A stretch of DNA of 64,000 nt from Muricoccus pecuniae (GTDB taxonomy: Bacteria > Pseudomonadota > Alphaproteobacteria > Acetobacterales > Acetobacteraceae), in NCBI RefSeq assembly GCF_014199205.1, contig NZ_JACIJD010000001.1, positions 248,001 to 312,000 of the forward strand. The letters are read 5' to 3'. The position numbers and the translations under genes are program-made. Positions 50,158-56,382 of the stretch are shown piece after piece. Position 1 is the first letter of the stretch; every line of letters begins with the position of its first letter. The notes under the pieces are model-generated. The model did not search any database and was not told the origin of the DNA. It saw only the letters and a list, made by a program, of their open reading frames with translations.

Positions 50158-50793
50158 TTACTGGCTGGCCCAGACGATCCGGTGCATCCAGGTCAGCTCC
50201 TCCAGGTCGAAGCTGTAGTTCGGATGGGCGGGGTTGAGGCTGGCGAGCTCCACCCGCTTGGCGGATTGCCGCATCAGCTCCTTGGCCATCACCTCCCCGC
50301 CTCGGGTGCGGACCACCACCCGGTCCCCGCGCCGCACGGGGGCGCTGGGGGAGACGATAATGACGTCGCCGTCCCGGAACACCGGCTCCATCGAGTCGCC
50401 GCTGATCTCCAGGGCATAGGCGTTGGGGTCGCCCACCTCGGGCAGGCTGATCTCATCCCAGCCGCCGCCCACGGGGTAGCCACCATCGTCGAAGTAGCCG
50501 GAGCTGCCGGCCTGGGCGAGGCCGATGAGCGGGATGCGGCGGCTCGGGCGGCCGGAGGCGCGGATGTTGCCGGTGATGAGGCTCGCGAACTCGTCCATCC
50601 CCGCGCCGGTGGCGGCCAGGACCTTGGCCACGCTCTCGGTCGAGGGCCAGCGGGCGCGGCCGTCCGGGCCGATCCGCTTCGAGGGGTTGAAGGCGGTCGG
50701 GTCGAGTCCGGCCTTGCGCGCGAGGCCGGAGGCGGAGAGTCCGTTCTCCGCCGCCAACGCGTCGAGGGCGCGCCAGATGTCGCTGTGCTGCAT
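50158..50793 (-). CDS. LexA/CI-like repressor (HTH plus S24 peptidase domain)
   Basis: A 211-residue phage-type regulator. The N-terminus has a helix-turn-helix (LSASGLARKAGLDPTAFNPSKR). The C-terminal S24 peptidase-like domain has ALEISGDSMEPVFRDGDVIIV with the active Ser and the Lys in GEVMAKELM, and the cleavage-type Ala-Gly in GLAQAGSSGYF. It would undergo RecA-stimulated self-cleavage if active. ATG 50793 is predicted to be the first transcribed base (leaderless, see promoter). Similar S24 regulators also occur as stable chromosomal genes, so prophage origin is likely but not certain. Confidence 0.88.
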   Translation of the reverse strand: MQHSDIWRALDALAAENGLSASGLARKAGLDPTAFNPSKRIGPDGRARWPSTESVAKVLAATGAGMDEFASLITGNIRASGRPSRRIPLIGLAQAGSSGYFDDGGYPVGGGWDEISLPEVGDPNAYALEISGDSMEPVFRDGDVIIVSPSAPVRRGDRVVVRTRGGEVMAKELMRQSAKRVELASLNPAHPNYSFDLEELTWMHRIVWASQ

Positions 50794-50799
50794 CGCCCC

Positions 50800-50827
50800 A
50801 TCATATAGGCGAGGAATCTGACGGCAA
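50800..50827 (-). promoter_or_regulatory. Repressor gene promoter (predicted leaderless mRNA)
   Basis: Read on the minus strand: TTGCCG (50827-50822), 16-bp spacer, TATGAT (50805-50800). The A of the start ATG (50793) is the seventh base after the -10 box, so transcription would begin at or beside the start codon. Confidence 0.6.
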
Positions 50828-50851
50828 CAGGAATAGAGTCGCAGAATCCCC

Positions 50852-50880
50852 TTGACGATCACAAGCGCGTGGGTTGATGT
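50852..50880 (+). promoter_or_regulatory. Rightward promoter of the phage-like block
   Basis: TTGACG (50852-50857), 17-bp spacer, TGATGT (50875-50880; a weak -10). It reads into the 147-aa gene. The palindromic site at 50885-50898 sits just past the predicted start of transcription. Confidence 0.5.
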
Positions 50881-50884
50881 TCAC

Positions 50885-50898
50885 GTTGTGTTCACAAC
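50885..50898 (+). promoter_or_regulatory. Palindromic operator candidate for the S24 repressor
   Basis: GTTGTG, two bases, CACAAC: a perfect 6-bp inverted repeat in the repressor/early-gene intergenic region, right after the -10 box of the rightward promoter. A second TTCAC lies upstream (GATGTTCACGTTGTG). Confidence 0.55.
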
Positions 50899-50916
50899 TG
50901 ACAGGATCAGCCCCCG

Positions 50917-51360
50917 ATGACCCGTCCCGCTTCCGGTGCCCTCCGCACCACGTCGACCACCCTCTCGAGCATGGACAAGGTGCAGCCGTTCCATAGCGCC
51001 GAGGAGGCCTGGTTCTGGACCATGGCCGCCCTCGTCGCCCGCCGGGACGGCGCGCGCATCGTCTCCGGCCGCGGCCTGGTCTCCCGGCCCTGCGAGCCCG
51101 ACGACGTGGTGAAGTGCCTCGACCGGCTCTACCGCCACCGCCGCATCGACCTGGCCCATGCCCGCATCATGCGGATCTGGGGCGAGCGCGGCACGGCGCC
51201 CGACCCGACGGTGCTGCGCGAGCGCGGCGACCACCGTCTCTGGCGCGAGGCGATGGAGCGGCTGGACTGGCCGCTGCGGATGAAGGGCATCGTGGCCGGG
51301 CCGGAGCCGCGCGCGGAGTCCGCCGAGGTGGTCTCGCTCGCGCTTCCCCCGCTGGCCTGA
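50917..51360 (+). CDS. Unknown small protein at the start of the phage-like block
   Basis: A 147-residue protein starting at ATG 50917 with AGGA about 10 nt upstream; an alternative start is Met19 (MDKVQPFHSAEEAW). It is helical with CLDRLYRHRRIDLAHARIMRIWGERG and LWREAMERLDWPLRMKGI, which could be a DNA-binding or adaptor fold. I recall similar proteins in alphaproteobacteria but give no function. Divergent from the repressor and so a candidate early regulated gene. Confidence 0.6.
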   Translation: MTRPASGALRTTSTTLSSMDKVQPFHSAEEAWFWTMAALVARRDGARIVSGRGLVSRPCEPDDVVKCLDRLYRHRRIDLAHARIMRIWGERGTAPDPTVLRERGDHRLWREAMERLDWPLRMKGIVAGPEPRAESAEVVSLALPPLA

Positions 51361-51377
51361 AACCGGGCCGTTACAAC

Positions 51378-51899
51378 ATGATCTCGGCACCCTTCGTGCC
51401 GGCTCCCGACCTGCTCGCCGCCGTCCCGGACCCCCGGGGCGGCGGCGTCGCGCATGGAGGGGCCGGACATCGGCGCGTCGCGGAGTCGCAGTCGCAGCTT
51501 CTCTGGATCGCCTTCGGCGGCGGCGCGGACCAGGGCTGGATGCGGCTCCTGCGGCCGGGCTTCCGCCACTGCTTCGCCGCCCTGCAGGACGACCTGGGCT
51601 GGACCGTGCTCGACCCCCTCTCGCGCCGCCTCCTCGTGACGCGGCTGGCGGTGGAGGCGGAGTTCGACCTGCCCGGCTTCTGGCGCCGCGCCGGCTGCCG
51701 CGTGCTCGGGCCCTTCCTGCCCGCGGCACCGGCCCAGGGCCTGCCCTCCGCGATGCCTTTCTCCTGCGTGTCGCTCTGTCGCGCGCTGATCGGGCCGGCG
51801 GCCCCCTTCGCCGTCACGCCGCACGGGCTTTTCCGGGGCTTGAAGAAAAAGTTCCCTAACAAGGAAAATGTTCTTGACGTTGGGCGAGTCCCAGGCTAG
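51378..51899 (+). CDS. Unknown protein with C-terminal Cys/His motif
   Basis: A 173-residue protein from ATG 51378, 17 bp after the previous gene; no clear Shine-Dalgarno. The C-terminal part reads PFSCVSLCRALIGPAAPFAVTPHGLFRGLKKK, a Cys-then-His pattern of papain-like folds, but this is only resemblance. It ends inside the promoter of the structural genes. Function unknown. Confidence 0.6.
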   Translation: MISAPFVPAPDLLAAVPDPRGGGVAHGGAGHRRVAESQSQLLWIAFGGGADQGWMRLLRPGFRHCFAALQDDLGWTVLDPLSRRLLVTRLAVEAEFDLPGFWRRAGCRVLGPFLPAAPAQGLPSAMPFSCVSLCRALIGPAAPFAVTPHGLFRGLKKKFPNKENVLDVGRVPG

Positions 51900-51902
51900 A
51901 AC
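51874..51902 (+). promoter_or_regulatory. Promoter of the structural gene operon
   Basis: TTGACG (51874-51879), 17-bp spacer, TAGAAC (51897-51902). It overlaps the 3' end of the preceding gene. The predicted start is near 51909, upstream of the terminator at 51959-52002. Confidence 0.6.
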
Positions 51903-51958
51903 CTCTCTCGTCAACGGGCGAATTGCGCCCGATGGCTTCCTCCCGATCCCTGAACTCT

Positions 51959-52002
51959 CAGGCCCGGCCCGGACCCCCTCCGGTGCCGGGCCTGATCTTT
52001 TT
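51959..52002 (+). terminator. Terminator in the leader of the portal gene
   Basis: CAGGCCCGGC (51959-51968) and GCCGGGCCTG (51985-51994) form a perfect 10-bp stem with a 16-nt loop, followed by ATCTTTTT. It lies about 50 bp after the structural-gene promoter and about 90 bp before the portal ATG, so it may be an attenuator needing antitermination, or it ends the upstream transcript. Confidence 0.75.
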
Positions 52003-52039
52003 CGGGCCCGGGTTCCCAGACACAGGAGCAGGCCGGCGC

Positions 52040-52093
52040 ATGGGCGAGAGCACCACCTTCCCGCTGCACCAGGAAAGAGAGGTCTCGGCATGA
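52040..52093 (+). CDS. Putative 17-aa leader peptide coupled to the portal gene
   Basis: ATG 52040, 17 codons, TGA at 52091-52093 overlapping the portal ATG (52090). An AGGAG lies upstream with a suitable spacing. The peptide is MGESTTFPLHQEREVSA. The exact ATGA overlap suggests translational coupling, but the frame may be chance. Confidence 0.35.
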   Translation: MGESTTFPLHQEREVSA

Positions 52094-53502
52094 CGCCCGA
52101 CGAGATCATCGCCCGCGCCGAGCGGGCGCTGGAGGGGCGCCGCCCCTGGGAGGGCGTGTGGCGCGACTGCTACGACCACGTCCTCGCGGCCACGCCCGGC
52201 ACCGGCGGGCCCTCGCTGCATGACGGCACGGCGGCGGATGCGGCCGAGAACCTCGCGGCCTCGCTCCTCGCCGAACTGACGCCGCCCTGGTCCCGCTGGT
52301 TCGGCCTGGCCCCCGTGGACGAGGGCGCGGATCCCGAGCTGGCCGGGGTGCTGGAGCGCGCGGCGGACACGCTGCAGGGCCATCTGGACCGCTCCAACTT
52401 CGCGCTCGAGATGCACCAGGCCTTCCTGGACCTCGTCGTCGCCGGCACCGGCGTGGTGCTGGTGGAGGAGGCGCCCCCGGGCGAGGCCTCCGCGCTGCGC
52501 TTCACCGCCGTGCCGCTGCGCGAAGCGGTGCTGGAGGAGGGCGCTTCCGGCCGGCTGGACACGGTGTTCCGCCTCATCAGGATGACGGCCGACGCCATCG
52601 CGGCCCGCTACCCCGGCGCCTCCCTGCCGCCGGACCTCTTCCGCGCCGACGAGCCCGAGGCGACGCACCGGGTGATCGAGGCGGTATGGCCCACTCGCGG
52701 CGGCCCGCGCTTCGCCGCGGTGCTGGAGCGGGACGGCCGCGCGCTTCCCCTCGCCGAGGGGCGCTTCGAGGAGAGCCCCTTCCTCGCCTTCCGCTGGATG
52801 AAGGCGCCGGGCGAGACCTATGGGCGCGGCCCCGTGATGAAGGCGCTGCCGGACATCCGCACCGCGAACAAGGTGGTGGAGCTGGTGCTGAAGAACGCCT
52901 CCATCGCGGCGACGGGCATCTGGCAGGCCGATGACGACGGGGTGCTGAACCCCGCGACGATCCGGCTGGAGCCGGGGGCGATCATCCCCAAGGCCGTCGG
53001 CTCCGCCGGGCTGACGCCGCTGGCGGCGCCGGGCTCCTTCGACGTGTCGCAGCTCGTGCTTTCCGACATGCGGGCGCGGATCCGCTCGGCGCTGCTGGCC
53101 GACCGGCTCCTCTCGCCCCACCGGCCGAACATGACCGCGACCGAGGTGCTGGAGCGCAGCGCCGAGACGGCCCGGCTGCTCGGCGCCACCTATGGCCGCC
53201 TGCAGGCCGAGCTGCTGACGCCACTGATCGCGCGCTGCCTCTCGATCCTCCGGCGGCGGGGCGAGGTGCCGCCCATCCTCATCGACGGGCACGAGGCGCG
53301 CATCGCCTACCAGTCGCCCCTCGCCCGCGTGCAGGGCAGGGCGGATGCGGCGAACACGCTGCTCTTCCTGCAGGCCGTATCGGCGCTCGGGCCGGCGGCC
53401 GCGGGCGTCGTCGATCTTCCCGCGGCGGCGCGCCACCTCGCCCGCACGCTTTCCGCGCCCAGCGCCATCCTGGCGCCCATTCAGGAGCAACCCAGCGCAT
53501 GA
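52090..53502 (+). CDS. Podovirus-type head-to-tail connector (portal) protein
   Basis: A 470-residue T7 gp8-like portal. Evidence: the N-terminal WRDCYDHVLAATPG and ENLAASLLAELTPPWSRWFGL, WMKAPGETYGRGPVMKALPDI and NMTATEVLERSAETARLLGATYGRLQAELLTPLI, the pattern of the podovirus head-tail connector family. It forms the 12-subunit DNA gateway. GAGAGG lies upstream. Followed by the scaffold gene with a 4-bp overlap. First gene of the virion operon. Confidence 0.92.
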   Translation: MTPDEIIARAERALEGRRPWEGVWRDCYDHVLAATPGTGGPSLHDGTAADAAENLAASLLAELTPPWSRWFGLAPVDEGADPELAGVLERAADTLQGHLDRSNFALEMHQAFLDLVVAGTGVVLVEEAPPGEASALRFTAVPLREAVLEEGASGRLDTVFRLIRMTADAIAARYPGASLPPDLFRADEPEATHRVIEAVWPTRGGPRFAAVLERDGRALPLAEGRFEESPFLAFRWMKAPGETYGRGPVMKALPDIRTANKVVELVLKNASIAATGIWQADDDGVLNPATIRLEPGAIIPKAVGSAGLTPLAAPGSFDVSQLVLSDMRARIRSALLADRLLSPHRPNMTATEVLERSAETARLLGATYGRLQAELLTPLIARCLSILRRRGEVPPILIDGHEARIAYQSPLARVQGRADAANTLLFLQAVSALGPAAAGVVDLPAAARHLARTLSAPSAILAPIQEQPSA

Positions 53503-54245
53503 GTGAGAACCTGCTGGAGGTCGAGTCCGACATCCCGGAGGAGGAGGCACCGCCCGCCCGGGCGGAGCGGCCCGAGGGCGTGCCGGAGAAGTTCTGGGAC
53601 ACCGAGCTGGGCGAGCTGCGCGTCGAGGCGCTGCTGAAGTCCTATCGCGAGCTGGAGCGCAAGCTCTCCGCCCGCTTCGCCCCGCCGGGCGACGATGCGC
53701 CGGAGGAGGAGCGCCAGCGCTTCCGCCGCGCGATCGGCGTGCCCGACACGGCCGAGGAGTACCAGGTGGAGCCGAGGCACGAGCTGATCGGCGCCGACCC
53801 CGAGGTGAACGCGGCGCTGCACCGGGCGGGCTTCACCCCCTCCCAGGTGCAGCTCGTCTACGACCTCGCGGCCGAGCGGCTGCTGCCGATCGTGGCCGAG
53901 GCCGCCTCCCAGTTCGAGGCGGAGCGCCAGCGGGACCGGCTGCGGAGCGAGTTCGGCGGCGAGGACCGCTACCGCCGGACGGCGAAGCAGATCGCCACCT
54001 GGGCCCGCGCGACCCTGCCCGAGGAGATGGTCGCCGCCCTCTCCACCACGGCGGACGGGGTGATCGCGCTCCACCGCATGATGGAGAAGGGCGAGCCCTC
54101 CCTGGCGCGCCAGGCCGAGGCGCCCGAGGGGATGGACGAGGCCTCGCTCCGCCGCATGATGCGCGACCCCCGCTACTGGCGCTCCCGCGAGCCGGACTTC
54201 GTGAAGCGGGTGACGGAGGGCTTCCGCCGCCTCACGGGAGGGTGA
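53499..54245 (+). CDS. Capsid assembly scaffolding protein (T7 gp9-like)
   Basis: A 248-residue, acidic, helical protein. Its position between portal and capsid and its composition (EVESDIPEEEAPP at the start, EGVPEKFWDTELGELRVEALLKSYRELERKL, PDTAEEYQVEP) fit the T7-like capsid assembly/scaffold family. The C-terminal segment carries basic residues (DPRYWRSREPDFVKRVTEGFRRLTGG) that would contact the capsid. It overlaps the portal gene by 4 bp. Confidence 0.85.
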   Translation: MSENLLEVESDIPEEEAPPARAERPEGVPEKFWDTELGELRVEALLKSYRELERKLSARFAPPGDDAPEEERQRFRRAIGVPDTAEEYQVEPRHELIGADPEVNAALHRAGFTPSQVQLVYDLAAERLLPIVAEAASQFEAERQRDRLRSEFGGEDRYRRTAKQIATWARATLPEEMVAALSTTADGVIALHRMMEKGEPSLARQAEAPEGMDEASLRRMMRDPRYWRSREPDFVKRVTEGFRRLTGG

Positions 54246-54267
54246 ACCCGAAGCCTCAACCAGGCAT

Positions 54268-54292
54268 TCAGGATTCCGGGCTAAAGTCCTGA
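54268..54292 (+). repeat. Inverted repeat, stem 1
   Basis: TCAGGA (54268-54273) and TCCTGA (54287-54292), 13-nt loop. Weak alone, first of five in the gap before the capsid gene. Confidence 0.4.
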
Positions 54293-54340
54293 AACCTGAG
54301 TCGGGACGTCGCGTTTTACCGATGCCTCAAGACGACGGGC

Positions 54341-54372
54341 GGTCACCGACTGCATCCCCCCAAAGGGTGACC
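54341..54372 (+). repeat. Inverted repeat, stem 2
   Basis: GGTCACC (54341-54347) and GGTGACC (54366-54372), perfect 7-bp stem with an 18-nt C- and A-rich loop. Confidence 0.5.
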
Positions 54373-54382
54373 CCCGCTCGTC

Positions 54383-54415
54383 GCCGGTTCCGCATCCCCC
54401 CTCGTGCGGACCGGC
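54383..54415 (+). repeat. Inverted repeat, stem 3
   Basis: GCCGGTTCCGCA (54383-54394) and TGCGGACCGGC (54405-54415) pair over 11 bp with a single bulged T. The loop is 10 nt. A strong stem. Confidence 0.6.
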
Positions 54416-54418
54416 TGC

Positions 54419-54463
54419 GGGGGCGGGTGGCACCCAACTATCCCCCTGGTGCCGCCCGCCCCC
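54419..54463 (+). repeat. Inverted repeat, stem 4
   Basis: GGGGGCGGG-TGGCACC (54419-54434) pairs with GGTGCC-G-CCCGCCCCC (54448-54463): 15 base pairs with one mismatch and a 13-nt loop. No T-run follows. Confidence 0.65.
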
Positions 54464-54474
54464 GTCCTCTCTCC

Positions 54475-54512
54475 AAGGCCCCTCCGCCATGCGGACGGGG
54501 CCTTTTCTTTTT
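54475..54512 (+). terminator. Rho-independent terminator before the capsid gene
   Basis: AAGGCCCCTCCG (54475-54486), loop CCATG, CGGA-C-GGGGCCTT (92-504) form a 12-bp stem with one bulged C, followed by TTCTTTTT. It should stop portal-scaffold transcription, so the capsid gene needs readthrough or its own promoter. Confidence 0.85.
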
Positions 54513-54685
54513 CCACCTTTCCGGCGCGACCAACCCGCCCCGGCCCCGATGGAGCATCCACGGGAGCCGCGGCGGGCGCGTGCCGTTCCGCGTCCCGCCC
54601 GGCCCCGGCCCTCTCCCGCAGAAGGCCGCGCCAACCGGGCGGGCGCACCCACCGCGTCGAAACCCAATCCCGAAAGACGACACGC

Positions 54686-55519
54686 ATGTCCGCCACGATC
54701 GACCAGGCTTTCGTCAAGCAGTTCCAGGCCGAGGTGCACGAGGCCTTCCAGCGCCAGGGCAGCAAGCTGCGCCCCACCGTCCGCTCCAAGACCGGCGTCC
54801 ACGGCGCTTCCACCGTCTTCCCCCGCGTCGGCAAGGGCACGGCCGCGGCGAAGGCGCGCAACGGCGTGGTGCCGGTGATGAACCTCGACTACTCCGCGAT
54901 CGAGTGCTTCCTGCAGGACTACTACGCCGGTGAGTGGGTCGACCGGCTCGACGAGATCAAGTCCAACCTGGACGAGCGCGCGGTGGTCGCGAATGCCGGC
55001 GCCTATGCGCTGGGCCGCAAGACCGATGAGCTGATCATCGCCGCCCTCGACACCGCGACCCAGGAGGCCGTCGGCACCGCGGCCGGCACGACCGACACGG
55101 ACGGGCTGACCAAGGCGAAGGTACTGCTCGCCTTCGAGAAGCTCGGTGCCGCCGACGTGCCGGACGACGGCAACCGCTTCGCCGTCGTCGGCTGGAAGCA
55201 GTGGAGCCAGCTCCTCCAGATCGAGGAGTTCGCCAACGCCCAGTATGTCGGCGATGCCGACCTGCCCTGGAAGGGCATGCAGGCGAAGCGCTGGCTCGGC
55301 GCGCTGTGGATGCCGCATTCCGGCCTGACGAAGAGCGGCAACCTGCGCTTCTGCTACTTCTACCACCGCACGGCCATCGGCCACGCGGTGGCGCAGGACG
55401 TGATGACCGACATCACCTGGCACGGCGACCGCGCCGCGCACTTCGTCAACAACATGATGAGCCAGGGCGCCGTCATGATCGACGACACCGGCGTCGTGCG
55501 GATGCGCGCGGCCGAGTAG
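54686..55519 (+). CDS. Major capsid protein
   Basis: A 277-residue protein of a ~280-aa phage capsid family found in T7-type and related phages. Recognisable features: QFQAEVHEAFQRQGSKLRPTVR, VFPRVGKGTA and NLDYSAIECFLQDYYAGEWVD, TDELIIAALDTAT, and the VMTDITWHGDRAAHFVNNMMSQGAVMIDDTGVV C-terminus. Its place between scaffold and tail tubular genes supports the call. ATG 54686 has only a weak AAAGACG upstream. A strong terminator before it and a 16-bp hairpin after it bracket the gene. Confidence 0.85.
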   Translation: MSATIDQAFVKQFQAEVHEAFQRQGSKLRPTVRSKTGVHGASTVFPRVGKGTAAAKARNGVVPVMNLDYSAIECFLQDYYAGEWVDRLDEIKSNLDERAVVANAGAYALGRKTDELIIAALDTATQEAVGTAAGTTDTDGLTKAKVLLAFEKLGAADVPDDGNRFAVVGWKQWSQLLQIEEFANAQYVGDADLPWKGMQAKRWLGALWMPHSGLTKSGNLRFCYFYHRTAIGHAVAQDVMTDITWHGDRAAHFVNNMMSQGAVMIDDTGVVRMRAAE

Positions 55520-55810
55520 TGGCGGGTGTGCGCGGCCCGATGACGACGGGATCGCGCCGCCGGATGGCGGCGTGGCCCCGCGGACGAGCCGCGTGAACGG
55601 GGCCGCGCGCGACGAGGGATCGTCGCGCGCGGCCCGCTTTCCAACGAGACGATGCGCGCGCCCGGACCCCCGATCGGCGCGCGCCGCGCGTGGGGCCGGT
55701 GATCCGTGATGCACCGCCTGTTCCGTGCCGAGGTGGCGCGACGTTCGCGGCCGCACCGGCGCCGGCCCCCGCGCATTCCCCCCGACCCCCCTTCAGGGAG
55801 CATCGACCCG
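55520..55810 (+). other. Gap between capsid and tail tubular A genes, with two hairpins
   Basis: No gene in about 290 bp. CGCCGCC-GGAT-GGCGGCG (55555-55572) is a 7-bp stem with a tetraloop. The perfect 16-bp stem at 55600-55635 follows. Otherwise nothing is seen until ATG 55811. Confidence 0.6.
55600..55635 (+). terminator. 16-bp perfect hairpin after the capsid gene
   Basis: GGGCCGCGCGCGACGA (55600-55615), loop GGGA, TCGTCGCGCGCGGCCC (55620-55635). No mismatches. Only GCTTT follows, so terminator activity is likely but partial. It sits where T7 has its main late terminator, just after the capsid gene. Confidence 0.6.
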
Positions 55811-56377
55811 ATGGCGCTCTCCGCCCTCGTCCTCTGTTCGCGCGCGCTGCTCAAGATCGGCGCGCAGCCGATCGCCTCCCTGGAGGAGGGAACGGCCGAG
55901 GCGGAGGTTGCCGCCAACCTCTATCCCGGCACGCGCGACATGCTGCTCTCCTGCCATCCCTGGTCCTTCGCCACGGGGCAGATGTCGCTCAACCGCCTGG
56001 AGGCGGTGCCCGTCGCCGATATGGCCCACGCTTTCCAACTCCCTGGAGAGCTGCTGCGCGTCCTCTCCGCCGGCAGCGGCCGTGGCCGCGGGCTTCCCTT
56101 CCGCATCCAGGAAGGGCGCCTTCATGCCGACGCCACGTCGGTGACGCTCACCTATGTCTTCCGGCCGGCCGAGGGCGAGTTCCCGCCCTTCTTCGCCGCG
56201 GCTCTCGTCGCGCGGCTGGCCGCGGAGTTCTGCCTCCCGCTCACCGAGAACAGCTCGCGCGCGGAGATGCTGCACCGCATCGCCGAGAGCGAGCTGCGCC
56301 AGGCGAGGCTGGTGGACAGCCAGCAGGCCACGCCGAGGGGCATCGAGAGCTTTCCCCTTCTCAGCGTCCGGGGATAA
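55811..56377 (+). CDS. Tail tubular protein A (T7 gp11-like)
   Basis: A 188-residue gatekeeper-type protein: MALSALVLCSRALLKIGAQPIASLEEGTAEAE, the helix ARDMLLSCHPWSFAT seen in gp11-like proteins (TRDMLLSCHPWSFATGQMSL), and YVFRPAEGEFPPFFAAALVARLAAEF. It attaches the tail to the portal. ATG 55811 follows AGGGAG. An upstream in-frame extension to 55706 is not homologous. Confidence 0.88.
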   Translation: MALSALVLCSRALLKIGAQPIASLEEGTAEAEVAANLYPGTRDMLLSCHPWSFATGQMSLNRLEAVPVADMAHAFQLPGELLRVLSAGSGRGRGLPFRIQEGRLHADATSVTLTYVFRPAEGEFPPFFAAALVARLAAEFCLPLTENSSRAEMLHRIAESELRQARLVDSQQATPRGIESFPLLSVRG

Positions 56378-56382
56378 CCGCC

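Larger units (their letters stand above)
54246..54685 (+). other. Hairpin-rich gap between scaffold and capsid genes
   Basis: No gene is seen in these 440 bp. They contain five successive inverted repeats: 54268-54292, 54341-54372, 54383-54415, 54419-54463 and the terminator 54475-54512. The last 170 bp before the capsid ATG have no obvious hairpin or promoter. Individual stems are listed separately. Confidence 0.75.

Noticed and set aside
50128-50793. Frameshifted remainder of the MprF synthase domain
   Set aside because: Translations after 50127 contain no piece of the missing domain; the repressor gene fills the space on the other strand.
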